From Ectopseudomonas composti (lineage in GTDB: Bacteria > Pseudomonadota > Gammaproteobacteria > Pseudomonadales > Pseudomonadaceae), in the NCBI RefSeq assembly GCF_001567565.1, contig NZ_LSSW01000021.1, positions 124,001 to 188,000 on the forward strand: a stretch of 64,000 nt of DNA, in the 5' to 3' direction. The number at the start of each line of letters is the position of its first letter. Positions within the stretch are counted from its first letter, which is position 1. The notes beneath the pieces are model-generated. The model worked only from the letters and a program-made list of their open reading frames with translations, made no database searches and had not been told where the DNA came from. A program made the translations under genes and the position numbers. This document shows positions 20,700 to 30,109 of the stretch, in pieces.

Positions 20700-21419
20700 A
20701 TGAGTCTTGCCGATCAGCCAACCCGCCGCACGCGCGGCGGCGGTGGCAAACCCACCAGCCATTTCATCTACCAGAGCATCTACGCGGCGATCCTCGACCG
20801 ACGCCTGACGCCCACCGCCAAACTGGACAAGAACACCCTCGGGCGCATCTTCGGCGTCAGCGGCTGGACGGTGCAACGGGCCCTGACCCGGCTGGCCGAG
20901 GAAGGCGCGGTGACGCTGGAGCCGCGACAGATCGCCCAGATCAGCCGACCCAATGAGCAGCAGGCCCGGCAGGTACTGGAGGCACGCATTCTGGTCGAGT
21001 CCGAAGTCATCCGCCTGCTCGGCACGCGTCCGGCGGACGCACGCCTGCATGAGCTGCACAGCCTGGTGGAGAACCAGCGCGCCTGCCTGGCCAGTGGCGA
21101 TGGCGCCGGCCTGATCGAGCAGGCCGGCGAGTTTCACCTGAGGCTGGCTGAGCTCGCCGGCAACACGCTGCTACTGGAGTTTCTTCGCGGCTTGCTGTCG
21201 CGCGCCGCGCTGAATATCGCCCTGAGCCGCAGCCCGGTGTATTCGGCAGGTACCTGCGAGGAGCACCTGGCGCTGATCGCCGCTCTGCAAGCGGGTGACA
21301 GCGCCCTCGCCGGGCAGGTGCTGGTCAAGCATCTCAACGGCATATTCGACAGGCAGTGCTTCGCGCCCACGCCGACGGTCGACCTGCACGCAGCGTTCAG
21401 GGTCGGGCGCCTGAGCTGA
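20700..21419 (+). CDS. Second GntR-family transcriptional regulator
   Basis: A 239-residue regulator, 64 bases after the first GntR gene. The basic N-terminus (Thr-Arg-Arg-Thr-Arg-Gly) precedes a winged helix-turn-helix with Leu-Gly-Arg-Ile-Phe-Gly-Val-Ser-Gly-Trp-Thr-Val-Gln-Arg-Ala, and the C-terminal helical FCD-like domain carries Phe-His-Leu-Arg-Leu-Ala, Glu-Glu-His-Leu-Ala-Leu-Ile and Lys-His-Leu-Asn. The SD is weak (AGGTG). It is convergent with cobK, stops only 22 bases apart. Target unknown; it may act with the first regulator on dctA or on unlinked genes. Confidence 0.82.
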   Translation: MSLADQPTRRTRGGGGKPTSHFIYQSIYAAILDRRLTPTAKLDKNTLGRIFGVSGWTVQRALTRLAEEGAVTLEPRQIAQISRPNEQQARQVLEARILVESEVIRLLGTRPADARLHELHSLVENQRACLASGDGAGLIEQAGEFHLRLAELAGNTLLLEFLRGLLSRAALNIALSRSPVYSAGTCEEHLALIAALQAGDSALAGQVLVKHLNGIFDRQCFAPTPTVDLHAAFRVGRLS

Positions 21420-21441
21420 TTTCACCCGGACACGTTCAGCG

Positions 21442-22161
21442 TCAGCACTGAAGCGCCAGGCACAGCGCCTCAAACTCGCCAAACTCCTGCGCCACCGTCG
21501 GCAAGACGGGACGGCGCAACAACAGCACCGGCAGGCCCAGCTCGCGCGCCACCTGCAGCTTGGGCTCGGTGGAAGCGCTGCCGCTGTTCTTGCTGACCAG
21601 CACATCGCAACGGATGCGCGCGAACAGCGCCCGCTCCTCGTCCAGCGCGAACGGCCCGCGCGCGCCGATCACCTCGGCGCGGGGAGGTGCCGCCTCGGCC
21701 TGCAGGCAGCGCACCGTCCAGTGCTGGTGCGCGGGAATCTCCTGCAAATACGCCAACGGCTCGCGCCCGGAGGTGAAGAGCGGTCTGTTGAACGGCGCCA
21801 GCGCGCGGGTCAGTTCATCCCAGCCATCCACCTCACGCCAGTCATCACCGGGGCCAGGCTGCCAGCCCGGGCGCCGCAACGCCCAGCACGGCACGCCAGT
21901 GATCTCGGCAGCGCGGGCGGCGTTGCGGCTGATCTGCGCGGCGTAGGGGTGGGTCAGGTCCAGCAGCAATTCGATGCCTTCAGCGGCAATAAAAGCCGCC
22001 ATGCCCTCGGCACCACCGAAGCCACCGACGCGCACGCGGCACGGCAGATCATCCGGTACCCGCCCGAGACCAGCCAGGCTGTACACCGTCTCCGGCCCCA
22101 GGCGCCGCGCCAGGCGCAGTGCCTCGGTGGTGCCGCCAAGCAGGAGGATGCGCGCCGTCAT
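21442..22161 (-). CDS. cobK: CobK: precorrin-6A reductase
   Basis: A 239-residue NADPH-dependent enzyme that reduces precorrin-6A to precorrin-6B (dihydroprecorrin-6). The N-terminus has [10 protein letters not shown], the CobK/CbiJ nucleotide loop, and further Leu-Leu-Asp-Leu-Thr-His-Pro-Tyr-Ala and Val-Ser-Lys-Asn-Ser-Gly-Ser motifs. It overlaps the upstream cobL stop by ATGA, so both are translated from one leftward mRNA. Length is normal for the family. Confidence 0.93.
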   Translation of the reverse strand: MTARILLLGGTTEALRLARRLGPETVYSLAGLGRVPDDLPCRVRVGGFGGAEGMAAFIAAEGIELLLDLTHPYAAQISRNAARAAEITGVPCWALRRPGWQPGPGDDWREVDGWDELTRALAPFNRPLFTSGREPLAYLQEIPAHQHWTVRCLQAEAAPPRAEVIGARGPFALDEERALFARIRCDVLVSKNSGSASTEPKLQVARELGLPVLLLRRPVLPTVAQEFGEFEALCLALQC

Positions 22162-23360
22162 GCCTTGCGCACCGCCAGCAGGGTGATCGGCAGCGCCGCG
22201 CGCCAGGTGTCGAAGCCGCCCAGCGGCTGCGCCTGAGCCACACTCAGACGCAACAGCTCGCCGCCCTGCTGCTCGCGGAAACTCACCAGCGCCGCCTCGC
22301 TCTGCAGGGTCACGGCATTGGCCAGCAGGCGCCCACCGGGTTTGAGCGCAGCCCAACAGGCCTCCAGCACACCCGGCACGGTGACGCCGCCGCCGATGAA
22401 GATGGCGTCCGGCGCCGGCAGCCCGGCCAGCGCCTCGGGCGCATGCCCGGCGACCAGTTGCAGGGCGGGCACGCCGAGGGCATCGCGGTTATGGCGGATG
22501 TGCGCCTGGCGCCCATCGTTGGCCTCGATGGCGATGGCGCGGCAAGCCGGGTGTGCGCGCATCCACTCGATGCCGATGGAGCCGCAACCGGCGCCGACAT
22601 CCCACAGCAGCTCGCCGGGCAGCGGCGCCAGACGCGCCAGGGTCACCGCGCGTACGTCGCGCTTGGTCAGTTGGCCGTCGTGGCGGTAGGCGTCATCCGG
22701 CAGACCGCAAGTCGGTGGCAGCAGTTGCGCACCAGCATCGGCCAAACACTCCACGGCCAGCAGATTGAGATCGGCGCCACGCGGCAGGTTCCAGCTCGCG
22801 GCCAGGCCATCGAGGCGGCGCTCGTCAGGTCCGCCAAGATGCTCCAGCAGAGTCAGGCGGCTGGCGCCGAAACCATGCGCACGCAGGGCTTCAGCCACCT
22901 GTGCGGGCGTATCGCCATCGGCACTCAATACCAGCAGGCGCATGCCGGGGAACAGCTTGCCGTTGAGCGTGGCCAACGGCCGACCGACCAAGGACACCAC
23001 CTCCGCGTCCTGCAGCGGCCAGCCCAGGCGCGCCGCCGCCAGCGACACCGAGGACGGCGCCGGCAATACCAGCAGTTCGTCGGCCGGCACCTGGCGCGCC
23101 AGGCTGGCGCCGACGCCATAGAACATCGGGTCGCCACTGGCCAGCACGCACACCGCCTCGCCGCGCTTTGCCAGCAACGGCCCAAGGTCGAAGGGGCTGG
23201 GCCAGGTTTCCCGCTCGCCGCTGATGCACGGCGGCAGCAGCGCCAGCTGGCGCGGCGCGCCGACGATGCGCGTGGCCGCCAGCAGGGCGCGGCGCGCCGC
23301 CTTGCCCAGGCCGGGGTAGCCGTCTTCGCCGATGCCGACCAGGGTCAACCAGGGTTTCAT
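22158..23360 (-). CDS. cobL: CobL: precorrin-6Y C5,15-methyltransferase (decarboxylating)
   Basis: A 400-residue fused enzyme that methylates precorrin-6B at C5 and C15 and removes the C12 acetate carboxyl. Residues 1-200 form the CbiE-type tetrapyrrole methylase ([17 protein letters not shown]). Residues 210-400 form the CbiT-type SAM methylase ([11 protein letters not shown]). AGGA is six bases ahead of the chosen ATG. It is divergent from the cobG operon, with a palindrome and a cobalamin riboswitch between. Confidence 0.93.
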   Translation of the reverse strand: MKPWLTLVGIGEDGYPGLGKAARRALLAATRIVGAPRQLALLPPCISGERETWPSPFDLGPLLAKRGEAVCVLASGDPMFYGVGASLARQVPADELLVLPAPSSVSLAAARLGWPLQDAEVVSLVGRPLATLNGKLFPGMRLLVLSADGDTPAQVAEALRAHGFGASRLTLLEHLGGPDERRLDGLAASWNLPRGADLNLLAVECLADAGAQLLPPTCGLPDDAYRHDGQLTKRDVRAVTLARLAPLPGELLWDVGAGCGSIGIEWMRAHPACRAIAIEANDGRQAHIRHNRDALGVPALQLVAGHAPEALAGLPAPDAIFIGGGVTVPGVLEACWAALKPGGRLLANAVTLQSEAALVSFREQQGGELLRLSVAQAQPLGGFDTWRAALPITLLAVRKA

Positions 23361-23485
23361 CCAATGTCCTCGCACAGGCCCGACGGAGCGCCTGTCCGCG
23401 CTCCGGGCAAAGCGGGCATAATACAGCCTTCGTCGGTGCCCAAGAGCCTGAACAGGTGACTGCTGCGTGTCGGCCATGCTGCGCT

Positions 23486-23544
23486 GGAGGTGGCTTCGAA
23501 CGGCTGATTTACTACTCGTAAACTGCGCGTTCTCAGCCACCTCC
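23486..23544. repeat. 59-base imperfect palindrome upstream of the cobG riboswitch
   Basis: Perfect 10-base outer arms GGAGGTGGCT/AGCCACCTCC enclose further pairs (GAAC/GTTC, TTTAC/GTAAA) around a five-base loop. Palindromes with a TTTAC-n5-GTAAA core recur in pseudomonad genomes as an intergenic repeat class distinct from REP. It lies between the divergent cobL and cobG transcription units. Confidence 0.6.
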
Positions 23545-23549
23545 GCATT

Positions 23550-23735
23550 GCCTGGCTCTGGCTCGCCAGCCCCTGAATCAGGCTCGATAACGGGCCTAAG
23601 AGGGAATCCGGAGCGATCATCGATCGCCACCGAGCTGCCCCCGCAACTGTAAGCAGCGAGTCCAATGCCATCGGCCACTGGGTAACCGGGAAGGCGCAGC
23701 GGATCATGACCTGTCAGCCAGGAGACCTGCCGACG
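23550..23735 (+). promoter_or_regulatory. Cobalamin riboswitch of the cobG-cobH-cobI-cobJ operon
   Basis: The core words CTAAGAGGGAATCCGG, GAGCTGCCCCCGCAACTG, GTAAGCAGCGAG, GCCACTGGG, CCGGGAAGGCG and CAGCCAGGAGACCTGCCG appear in the correct order. Between GGGAAT and GAGCTGCC an extra short hairpin GCGATC-ATC-GATCGC replaces the usual arm. The 5' boundary is approximate. It ends about 110 bases upstream of the probable cobG start. Confidence 0.93.
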
Positions 23736-23845
23736 AACGCTGGTCGCGAGTGCCAACATCGGGCGGGGTGTACCGATGCCATGGAGTCTTCCTGCAGGTT
23801 GATTCCGCTGGTTCGGTCGCCGCGTCGTTATCCACAGGTGACCCT

Positions 23846-25159
23846 TTGCCCACGTCCGTTCGCCCATCCGCCTGCCCCGGCCTGCTGCGCATCGTGCCCG
23901 CGCTGGACGGCGGCATCTGCCGAGTCAAACTGCCCGGCGGCGTACTGCGTAGCGCGCAGGCGCGGGTGATTGCCGAGGCTGCGCGACGTCATACCGGCGG
24001 CGTGCTGGAGCTGACCAACCGCAGCAACCTGCAGATTCGCGGCGTCCTGCCCGGGCAGGAAAGCCCGCTGATCGACGCCCTGCTCGGCGCCGGCCTCGGC
24101 CCGCGTGTGGCCGCCGCCGATGACGTACGCAACCTGATGCTCAGCCCCGCCGCCGGCCTCGACCCGCAGGCGCGCATGGACGTGCGTGCGCTGGCCAGCC
24201 AGTTGCTCGACCTGCTGCAGGACACTCCGGCACTGTATGCGCTGTCGCCCAAGTTCGCCCTGCAACTGGACGGCGGCGAAGCCCTGGCGATGCGCGAACA
24301 CCCCCACGACCTGTGGCTGCTTGCCGAGGACGACCAGCACCTGCTGCTGGGCCTGGCCGGCTGCCCGAATGACGCCCCACTGGCGCGAATCGAGGTGACG
24401 CAGGGCGTCGAGCTGGTGCGCCAACTCCTGCTGTTGTTCCTCGAACTGGCCACGCCCGAGCAATCGCGCATGCGCCAACTGCTGGCGCAGATCCCGGCCG
24501 CCGAGCTGCTGCAACGCCTGCAGGCGCGCCTGAGCTTTGCGCTGCAAGCGGCCCCGGCCAACTGGCAGCCGGCCGAGAGCACCGCACGTGCGCCGGCGGG
24601 GGTTTATCCACAGGCGCAACAGGGCCTGTGCATGGTGGCGGCCGGCGCTCGACTGGGCCGCCTGCACGCCGAACAGCTGCTGGCGCTGGCCGAACTGAGC
24701 GAGCGTCACGGCAACGGCGAACTGCGCCTGACGCCCTGGCAAGGCGTGCTGCTGGGCAATGTGCCCGAGACCAAATCCAGTGAATTACTGAACGCCCTAG
24801 AGGCTCTGGGGCTGCTGACCCAAACCGACGAACCGCTGCTAGGCCTGGTCGCCTGCACCGGCTCGGCGGCCTGCGCGCGCGGCCTGGCCGACAGCAAACA
24901 CCACGCCCTGCACTTGGCCGAGCGCCTGCGCGAGAACGGCGCACGCCCGCAGGTGCACCTCAGCGCCTGCCCGCGCAGTTGCGCCAGCGCGCGCGTGCAG
25001 CCCTACACCCTGCTGGCCAGCACACCCGATCACTACCAGCTCTACCAACGCACGCCCGAGGCGCCCGGTTTCGGCCGTCTGCTGGCGCCCGCCATGACCA
25101 TCGACGAGGCCGGCGCCTGGTTCGCCCGCCAACACCCCGCAGGAACCTCCGATGCTTGA
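23846..25159 (+). CDS. cobG: CobG: precorrin-3B synthase
   Basis: A 437-residue oxygen-dependent enzyme making precorrin-3B, typical of the aerobic pathway. It is related to sulfite/nitrite reductases: the cluster-binding cysteines are seen in [11 protein letters not shown] and Ser-Ala-Cys-Pro-Arg-Ser-Cys-Ala near the C-terminus. The TTG at 23846 is preferred because it gives [11 protein letters not shown], the usual start of the protein; in-frame GTG codons at 23750 and 23768 would add residues close to the riboswitch. The SD is weak either way. It overlaps cobH by eight bases. Confidence 0.88.
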   Translation: MPTSVRPSACPGLLRIVPALDGGICRVKLPGGVLRSAQARVIAEAARRHTGGVLELTNRSNLQIRGVLPGQESPLIDALLGAGLGPRVAAADDVRNLMLSPAAGLDPQARMDVRALASQLLDLLQDTPALYALSPKFALQLDGGEALAMREHPHDLWLLAEDDQHLLLGLAGCPNDAPLARIEVTQGVELVRQLLLLFLELATPEQSRMRQLLAQIPAAELLQRLQARLSFALQAAPANWQPAESTARAPAGVYPQAQQGLCMVAAGARLGRLHAEQLLALAELSERHGNGELRLTPWQGVLLGNVPETKSSELLNALEALGLLTQTDEPLLGLVACTGSAACARGLADSKHHALHLAERLRENGARPQVHLSACPRSCASARVQPYTLLASTPDHYQLYQRTPEAPGFGRLLAPAMTIDEAGAWFARQHPAGTSDA

Positions 25160-25778
25160 TTACATCCGCGACGGCCAGGAAATCTACCGCCGCTCCTTCG
25201 CCACCATCCGCGCCGAGGCCAACCTCGACGGCATCCCCGCCGATCTGGAAAAACTCGCCGTGCGGGTGATCCACGCCTGCGGCATGGTCGATGTCGTGGA
25301 AGACCTGCGCTTCTCCGCCGGTGCCGGCGCCGCCGGCCGCGCGGCCCTGCTGGCCGGCGCACCAATCCTCTGCGATGCGCGCATGGTCGCCGAAGGCATC
25401 ACCCGCCCGCGCCTGCCGGCAGGCAACCAGGTGATCTGCACCCTGCACGATGCCGGCGTGCCGGAGCTGGCCCGCGAGGTCGGCAACACCCGCTCGGCGG
25501 TAGCCCTGGAGCACTGGCGCGAACACCTGGAAGGCAGCGTGGTGGTGATCGGCAATGCGCCCACCGCGCTGTTCTACCTGCTGGAAATGCTCGACGCCGG
25601 CGCACCGAAACCGGCGCTGATCATCGGCATGCCGGTGGGCTTTATCGGCGCCGCCGAGTCCAAGGACGCCCTGGCCGCAGACAGCCGTGGCGTGCCCTAC
25701 GTGATCGTGCGGGGCCGTCGTGGCGGCAGCGCCATGGCGGTGGCCGCGGTCAATGCCCTGGCTTCGGAGGTGGAATGA
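25152..25778 (+). CDS. cobH: CobH: precorrin-8X methylmutase
   Basis: A 208-residue enzyme that moves the C11 methyl group to C12, giving hydrogenobyrinate. The catalytic histidine is seen in Val-Ile-His-Ala-Cys-Gly-Met-Val-Asp at about residue 41. Ile-Gly-Asn-Ala-Pro-Thr-Ala-Leu and [13 protein letters not shown] are further family motifs. Its start overlaps cobG and its stop overlaps cobI, so translation is tightly coupled. Confidence 0.95.
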   Translation: MLDYIRDGQEIYRRSFATIRAEANLDGIPADLEKLAVRVIHACGMVDVVEDLRFSAGAGAAGRAALLAGAPILCDARMVAEGITRPRLPAGNQVICTLHDAGVPELAREVGNTRSAVALEHWREHLEGSVVVIGNAPTALFYLLEMLDAGAPKPALIIGMPVGFIGAAESKDALAADSRGVPYVIVRGRRGGSAMAVAAVNALASEVE

Positions 25779-26518
25779 TGGCCGGTCGTCTGCTTGGCCT
25801 CGGCGTCGGTCCCGGTGACCCCGAGCTGCTCACCCTCAAGGCCCTGCGCCTGCTCAAAGGCGCCCCGGTGGTGGCCTACTTCGTGGCCAAGGCGAAACAC
25901 AACGCCGGCCATGGCGGCAATGCCTTCGGCATCATCGAAGCGCACCTGAGCGATGCCCAGCAGCGCCTGCCGCTGGTCTACCCGGTGACCACCGAGAAGC
26001 TCGCCCCGCCGCTGTCCTACGAAGATGTGATCGCCGACTTCTACGACACCTGCGCGCAGCAGATCGCCCAGTTGCTCGATGCCGGCCAGGACGTGGCGGT
26101 GATCTGCGAGGGCGACCCGTTCTTCTATGGCTCCTACATGTACCTGCACGACCGCCTGGCCGACCGCTACGAAGTGGAGGTGGTGCCCGGCGTGTGCTCC
26201 ATGCTCGGCTGCGCCTCGGTGCTCGGCACGCCGCTGGTGTATCGCAACCAATCCTTGAGCGTACTCTCCGGCGTGCTGCCGGAAGACGAGCTGGAACAGC
26301 GCCTGCGCGACGCCGAAGCGGCCGTGGTGATGAAGCTCGGGCGCAACTTCGACAAGGTGCGCCGGGTGCTGCGCAAGCTCGGCCTGGACGACCGCGCCCA
26401 CTACGTCGAACGCGCGACCATGGCCAGCCAGAAGATCATGGCGCTGGACGAAGTGGAGCCGATGGATTCGCCGTACTTCTCCATGATTCTGGTGCCCGGG
26501 CAGAAGTGGCGAGGGTGA
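25775..26518 (+). CDS. cobI: CobI: precorrin-2 C20-methyltransferase
   Basis: A 247-residue SAM-dependent tetrapyrrole methylase that converts precorrin-2 to precorrin-3A. The N-terminal loop [11 protein letters not shown] and the [10 protein letters not shown] motif are typical. Two adjacent ATG codons overlap the cobH stop. After it the operon is interrupted by 222 bases with REP elements before cobJ. Confidence 0.95.
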   Translation: MMAGRLLGLGVGPGDPELLTLKALRLLKGAPVVAYFVAKAKHNAGHGGNAFGIIEAHLSDAQQRLPLVYPVTTEKLAPPLSYEDVIADFYDTCAQQIAQLLDAGQDVAVICEGDPFFYGSYMYLHDRLADRYEVEVVPGVCSMLGCASVLGTPLVYRNQSLSVLSGVLPEDELEQRLRDAEAAVVMKLGRNFDKVRRVLRKLGLDDRAHYVERATMASQKIMALDEVEPMDSPYFSMILVPGQKWRG

Positions 26519-26528
26519 TTGGTTCCTT

Positions 26529-26594
26529 GTGGGAGCGGCTTCAGCCGCGAAGCGCTTTCGCGGCTGAAGCGGAATGCCGCCCAGCCGCTCCTAC
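26529..26594. repeat. REP doublet between cobI and cobJ
   Basis: GGGAGCGGCTTCAGCCGCGA faces an inverted partner ending in GCCGCTCCTAC, interrupted by a third half-copy TTTCGCGGCTGAAGC. The element starts ten bases after the cobI stop. Confidence 0.8.
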
Positions 26595-26656
26595 AGTTCA
26601 TCGGGTGAATGAAAACCCGTCACCACGCGCCCTACGCAATCATTGCGGGGGCATCA

Positions 26657-26690
26657 TGGGAGGCGACAGTCGCCGCTGAAGCGCCTCCCA
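26657..26690. repeat. Variant palindrome (GGGAGGCG class) between cobI and cobJ
   Basis: TGGGAGGCGACAGTCGCC and its near-complement CGCTGAAGCGCCTCCCA form a second type of palindrome, also seen near 17345. A GATTGCATCCGGGCTAC fragment follows at about 26712, so three repeat classes are stacked in 220 bases. Confidence 0.6.
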
Positions 26691-26740
26691 CGGATCGCGC
26701 CCCATCCCCCGGATTGCATCCGGGCTACAGGATTTACCGC

Positions 26741-28396
26741 ATGAACATCGTCATCCTCGGCGCCAGCGCGCTGGCCACTGCACAACGCCTCAAGGCGCTT
26801 TATCCACAGGCTGTGATCCACGGCCTGCGCGGGCGCGTCGATGGCGCCGAGCGTCACTACGAGGAGTTCGGCGAGCACCTGCGCGCGCTATACCGCGCAG
26901 GCCAACCGCTTGTCGTGCTGTGCGCTGCCGGCATCGTCATCCGCAGCCTCGCCGCACTGCTGGCGGAAAAAGGCGCCGAGCCACCGGTACTGGCCCTGGC
27001 CGAAGACGGCAGCGCTGTGGTGCCGCTGCTCGGCGGCCTGGCCGGGGTCAACCGCCTGGCCCGCGAAATCGCTGCACACCTGGGCGTCACACCCGCCATC
27101 ACCACCAGCGGCGAGTTGCGCTTCGGTACCTGCCTGCTGGAGCCGCCGGCCGGCTACGCCCTGGCCGACCTGCAGCAGGGCAAGCGCTTCGTCAGCGACC
27201 TGCTCGGCGGCGAAACGGTACGCATCGAAGGCCAGGCGCCCTGGCTGGAGGCCGCGCAGCTGCCTGTGGATAACGCCGCCAGCCGGGTTATCCACATCAC
27301 CGCGCAGGCGCGCCCGGCGCAACCCGACGAACTGCTGATCCACCCGCGCTGCGCCGCCGCCCTGATCGAACGCCCCGGCGCCGACCTGCCTGCGCGCCTG
27401 CAACAGGCGCTGAGCGCTGCCAAGCTGGCACCGCAGGCGCTGGCCTGCCTGCTCGCGGATAAAAGCTGGATGGCCAACGCAGAACTACATGCCGCCGCTC
27501 TTGAGCTGAAGCTGCCGCTGCGCTTTATCCACAGCAGCGCCGAGCTACCGACCGAGCTGCACGGCGGCGACGGCCTGCGCCTGCTGTTGGGCGAACAGCC
27601 TCTGGATATCGAGCGCCTCGGCCAGCGCCGTGGCCGCCTCAGCGTGGTCGGCCTCGGCCCTGGCGCCGCCGAGCACATGACCCCCGCCGTGCGCTGCGCC
27701 CTCGACGAGGCCGAGGACCTGCTCGGCTACGACACCTACGTGAAGATGGCCGGCCCGCTGCGTGCCGATCAATGCCTGCACCCCAGCGACAACCGCGAAG
27801 AGCTGCAGCGCGCCGCCCACGCCTTCGAACTGGCCGCCAGCGGACGCCGGGTGGTGATGATCTCCTCGGGCGACCCTGGCGTGTTCGCCATGGCCGCCGC
27901 CGTGATGGAGGCGCTGGAAAGCCCGCAGAACGAGGCCTGGCACGGCGTCGAGCTGGAAGTGCTGCCGGGCGTCTCAGCTGCCCTGGCCACCGCCGCCAAG
28001 GCTGGCGCACCGCTGGGCCACGACTTCTGCCTGATCTCCCTGTCCGACAACCTCAAGCCCTGGGCGGTGATCGAGAAGCGCCTGGAACATGCCGCCCTCG
28101 CCGATCTGGCCATGGCCTTCTACAACCCGATCTCCAAGTCCCGCCCCTGGCAACTCGGCCGCGCGCTCGACTTGCTGCGCCAGCACCGTACGCCCGAGAC
28201 GCTGGTGGTGCTTGGCCGCGATATTGGCCGCCCTGCCGAGGCGCTGCGCAGCCTCACCCTCGGCGAGCTGACCCCGGAGATGGTCGACATGCGCACGCTG
28301 GTGATCATCGGCTCCAGCCAGACCCGCCGCTTCCCGCGTGCCGACGGCGGCGAGTGGGTCTACACGCCGCGTTGGTATCCCGCGCAGGCCGACTAG
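26741..28396 (+). CDS. cobJ: CbiG-CobJ fusion: precorrin-3B C17-methyltransferase
   Basis: A 551-residue fusion. Residues 1-310 resemble CbiG: Cys-Ala-Ala-Gly-Ile-Val-Ile-Arg-Ser-Leu and Leu-Leu-Gly-Gly-Leu-Ala-Gly-Val-Asn-Arg-Leu-Ala. Residues about 310-551 are the CobJ methylase, with Val-Val-Gly-Leu-Gly-Pro-Gly, Ser-Ser-Gly-Asp-Pro-Gly-Val-Phe-Ala-Met and Glu-Val-Leu-Pro-Gly-Val-Ser-Ala. It makes precorrin-4 by C17 methylation and ring contraction. ATG at 26741 begins the canonical Met-Asn-Ile-Val-Ile-Leu; the frame is open upstream but through repeats. A separate CobE is encoded at 49 kb. Confidence 0.92.
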   Translation: MNIVILGASALATAQRLKALYPQAVIHGLRGRVDGAERHYEEFGEHLRALYRAGQPLVVLCAAGIVIRSLAALLAEKGAEPPVLALAEDGSAVVPLLGGLAGVNRLAREIAAHLGVTPAITTSGELRFGTCLLEPPAGYALADLQQGKRFVSDLLGGETVRIEGQAPWLEAAQLPVDNAASRVIHITAQARPAQPDELLIHPRCAAALIERPGADLPARLQQALSAAKLAPQALACLLADKSWMANAELHAAALELKLPLRFIHSSAELPTELHGGDGLRLLLGEQPLDIERLGQRRGRLSVVGLGPGAAEHMTPAVRCALDEAEDLLGYDTYVKMAGPLRADQCLHPSDNREELQRAAHAFELAASGRRVVMISSGDPGVFAMAAAVMEALESPQNEAWHGVELEVLPGVSAALATAAKAGAPLGHDFCLISLSDNLKPWAVIEKRLEHAALADLAMAFYNPISKSRPWQLGRALDLLRQHRTPETLVVLGRDIGRPAEALRSLTLGELTPEMVDMRTLVIIGSSQTRRFPRADGGEWVYTPRWYPAQAD

Positions 28397-28417
28397 AGCA
28401 TCGCTCGCAGCACGTTT

Positions 28418-28465
28418 GCAGGAGCGGATTTATCCGCGAATTTCGCGGCTGAAGCCGCTCCTGCG
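28418..28465. repeat. REP doublet after cobJ
   Basis: GCAGGAGCGGATTTATCCGCGA and TCGCGGCTGAAGCCGCTCCTGC face each other within the 180-base gap between cobJ and the AraC-type gene. It may act as an mRNA 3'-end stabiliser; no U-tract is present. Confidence 0.8.
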
Positions 28466-28576
28466 GATCGAGGCGCTTGGTTTTATCCACAGCCCCAGCC
28501 ATCTGCACAAACGTTCTAGGCATACCCGGCAAAGGGCGTAAGCTCAGGCGTTCCACTTTCCACCGCGGGCCAGGCG

Positions 28577-29416
28577 ATGAACGCGCAGTCATGGGTCGAC
28601 CTCAAGCAGGACGCCGACACCGGCATCGAGGTGATCCGTGCGCATTTCGAGGGCCACGCCTACGATCCGCATTGGCACGACAGCTACCTGATCGGCTTCA
28701 CCGAACAGGGCGTGCAGCAGTTCCATTGCCGTCGGGCGCTGTTCAGCAGCGTGCCGGGGCAGACCTTCTTTCTCGAACCCGGCGACATCCATGACGGCCA
28801 TGCGCCGACGCCAGGCGGCTTCACCTACTCCACCCTCTATCTCGAACCCGCCTGGCTGCAACGCGCGTTGCCGGCGCTGTTCGAGCAGGCGCCTGGCGAC
28901 TGCCTGCCGGGCGTACCGCGCACTCAGCCGGACGACCCCGGCCTGCTGCCGTGCATCGCCAACGCCTTGCAGACATTGAGCGATGGCGAGCCGCGCATGG
29001 TGCGCGACGCGGCGCTGGACGCGCTGCTGGAGCGCATCTCGCGCAGCCTGCACTGGCGCCAGCAACTGCCGGGCAACCCGCAGATACCCAGCGTGGCCCT
29101 GCGTGCCCGCGACTACCTGCATGCACACTTTCACGAGAACATCGGCCTCGACGAGCTGGCGCGGGTGTGCGGCGTCGACCGTTTTCGCCTCAGCCGCGCC
29201 TTCAAGGCCGCCTTCGGCATCGCCCCGCACGGCTACCTGATCCAGCTGCGCCTGGTACGCGCCCGGCGTTTGCTGGCCCTTGGCACGACGCCGGCGGATG
29301 TCGCCAGCGACCTCGGTTTTGCCGACCAGAGCCACCTGGGCCGCTGGTTCCGCCGCGCCAATGGCGTCACCCCGGGCGCCTACCGCAACCTCTGCACAAA
29401 GCTTCAAGACCGCTGA
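28577..29416 (+). CDS. AraC-family transcriptional regulator
   Basis: A 279-residue regulator. The N-terminal cupin (about 1-150) shows His-Trp-His-Asp-Ser-Tyr-Leu-Ile-Gly and Glu-Pro-Gly-Asp-Ile-His-Asp-Gly-His. The C-terminal double helix-turn-helix has Ile-Gly-Leu-Asp-Glu-Leu-Ala, Arg-Leu-Ser-Arg-Ala-Phe-Lys and Gly-Phe-Ala-Asp-Gln-Ser-His-Leu-Gly-Arg-Trp-Phe. It is followed by a LysE-type exporter gene 79 bases away on the same strand, the common AraC/LysE pairing, so it likely controls export of an amino acid or related compound. Confidence 0.9.
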   Translation: MNAQSWVDLKQDADTGIEVIRAHFEGHAYDPHWHDSYLIGFTEQGVQQFHCRRALFSSVPGQTFFLEPGDIHDGHAPTPGGFTYSTLYLEPAWLQRALPALFEQAPGDCLPGVPRTQPDDPGLLPCIANALQTLSDGEPRMVRDAALDALLERISRSLHWRQQLPGNPQIPSVALRARDYLHAHFHENIGLDELARVCGVDRFRLSRAFKAAFGIAPHGYLIQLRLVRARRLLALGTTPADVASDLGFADQSHLGRWFRRANGVTPGAYRNLCTKLQDR

Positions 29417-29466
29417 ATCAGCCCGCCGGACAATCGCCCCATGCCCTCGATCTGGAGCGATAGCCC

Positions 29467-29499
29467 ATGCCCTTCACTGCCCACCGGGCTTTGCCATGA
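29467..29499 (+). CDS. Possible 10-residue leader peptide coupled to the LysE gene
   Basis: An ATG at 29467 with GGAG nine bases ahead opens a ten-codon frame (Met-Pro-Phe-Thr-Ala-His-Arg-Ala-Leu-Pro) whose TGA overlaps the exporter ATG as ATGA. The exporter itself has no good SD, so ribosomes may reach it by coupling. Only position and SD support this. Confidence 0.3.
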   Translation: MPFTAHRALP

Positions 29500-30101
29500 A
29501 CCAGTGGCTGCCCTTCATCCTGTTCGCCTCGGCGGCGTCGATCACCCCCGGCCCGACCAACCTGCTGATCCTCGGCAGCGCCGCCCGTTTCGGCCTGTCC
29601 ATTGCGTTGTCCATCGCCGTCGGTGCCAGCCTCGGCGCCAGTCTGATGCTGCTGGTGGTCGGCCTGGGCCTCGGTGAACTGCTGGCCCGCGCGCCGCTGC
29701 TGCAGACGGCGATGGCCTGGGCTGGCGCGGCCTGGATCAGCTGGATGGCCTGCAAGCTGCTGCGCGCCGACAGCGCCCGCGCCGACGAACGCGCCATCGA
29801 CCGGCGCCAGGGCTTCGTCCAGGGCGCCGGCCTGCAACTGATCAACCCCAAGACCTGGCTGATGAGCGTCTCGGTCACGGCGATCTTCCTCGGCGGCCAG
29901 GCTTCGTTCACCGCTGTGGCGAGCTACGCGGCGCTGTTTTTGCTGGTGTCCACGCCCTGCCTGCTGGCCTGGGGCCTGCTCGGTATCGGCAGCGCTCGCC
30001 TGTTGCGGCAACCGGCCAGATTGCGGCTATTCAACCGCTGCATGGCCCTGTTGCTACTGGCCTCGGTGTGGCTGCCGCTGCTGTCCCAGCTTCGCGGCTG
30101 A
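29496..30101 (+). CDS. LysE-family amino-acid/metabolite exporter
   Basis: A 201-residue inner-membrane protein with about six hydrophobic helices. The N-terminal Ser-Ile-Thr-Pro-Gly-Pro-Thr-Asn-Leu motif is diagnostic of LysE/RhtB transporters, and Gly-Leu-Gln-Leu-Ile-Asn-Pro-Lys-Thr-Trp is the matching internal motif. It follows the AraC regulator. Its stop codon lies inside a REP palindrome (30090-30108), so the last codons are REP-derived. Confidence 0.88.
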   Translation: MNQWLPFILFASAASITPGPTNLLILGSAARFGLSIALSIAVGASLGASLMLLVVGLGLGELLARAPLLQTAMAWAGAAWISWMACKLLRADSARADERAIDRRQGFVQGAGLQLINPKTWLMSVSVTAIFLGGQASFTAVASYAALFLLVSTPCLLAWGLLGIGSARLLRQPARLRLFNRCMALLLLASVWLPLLSQLRG

Positions 30102-30109
30102 AGCCGCGG

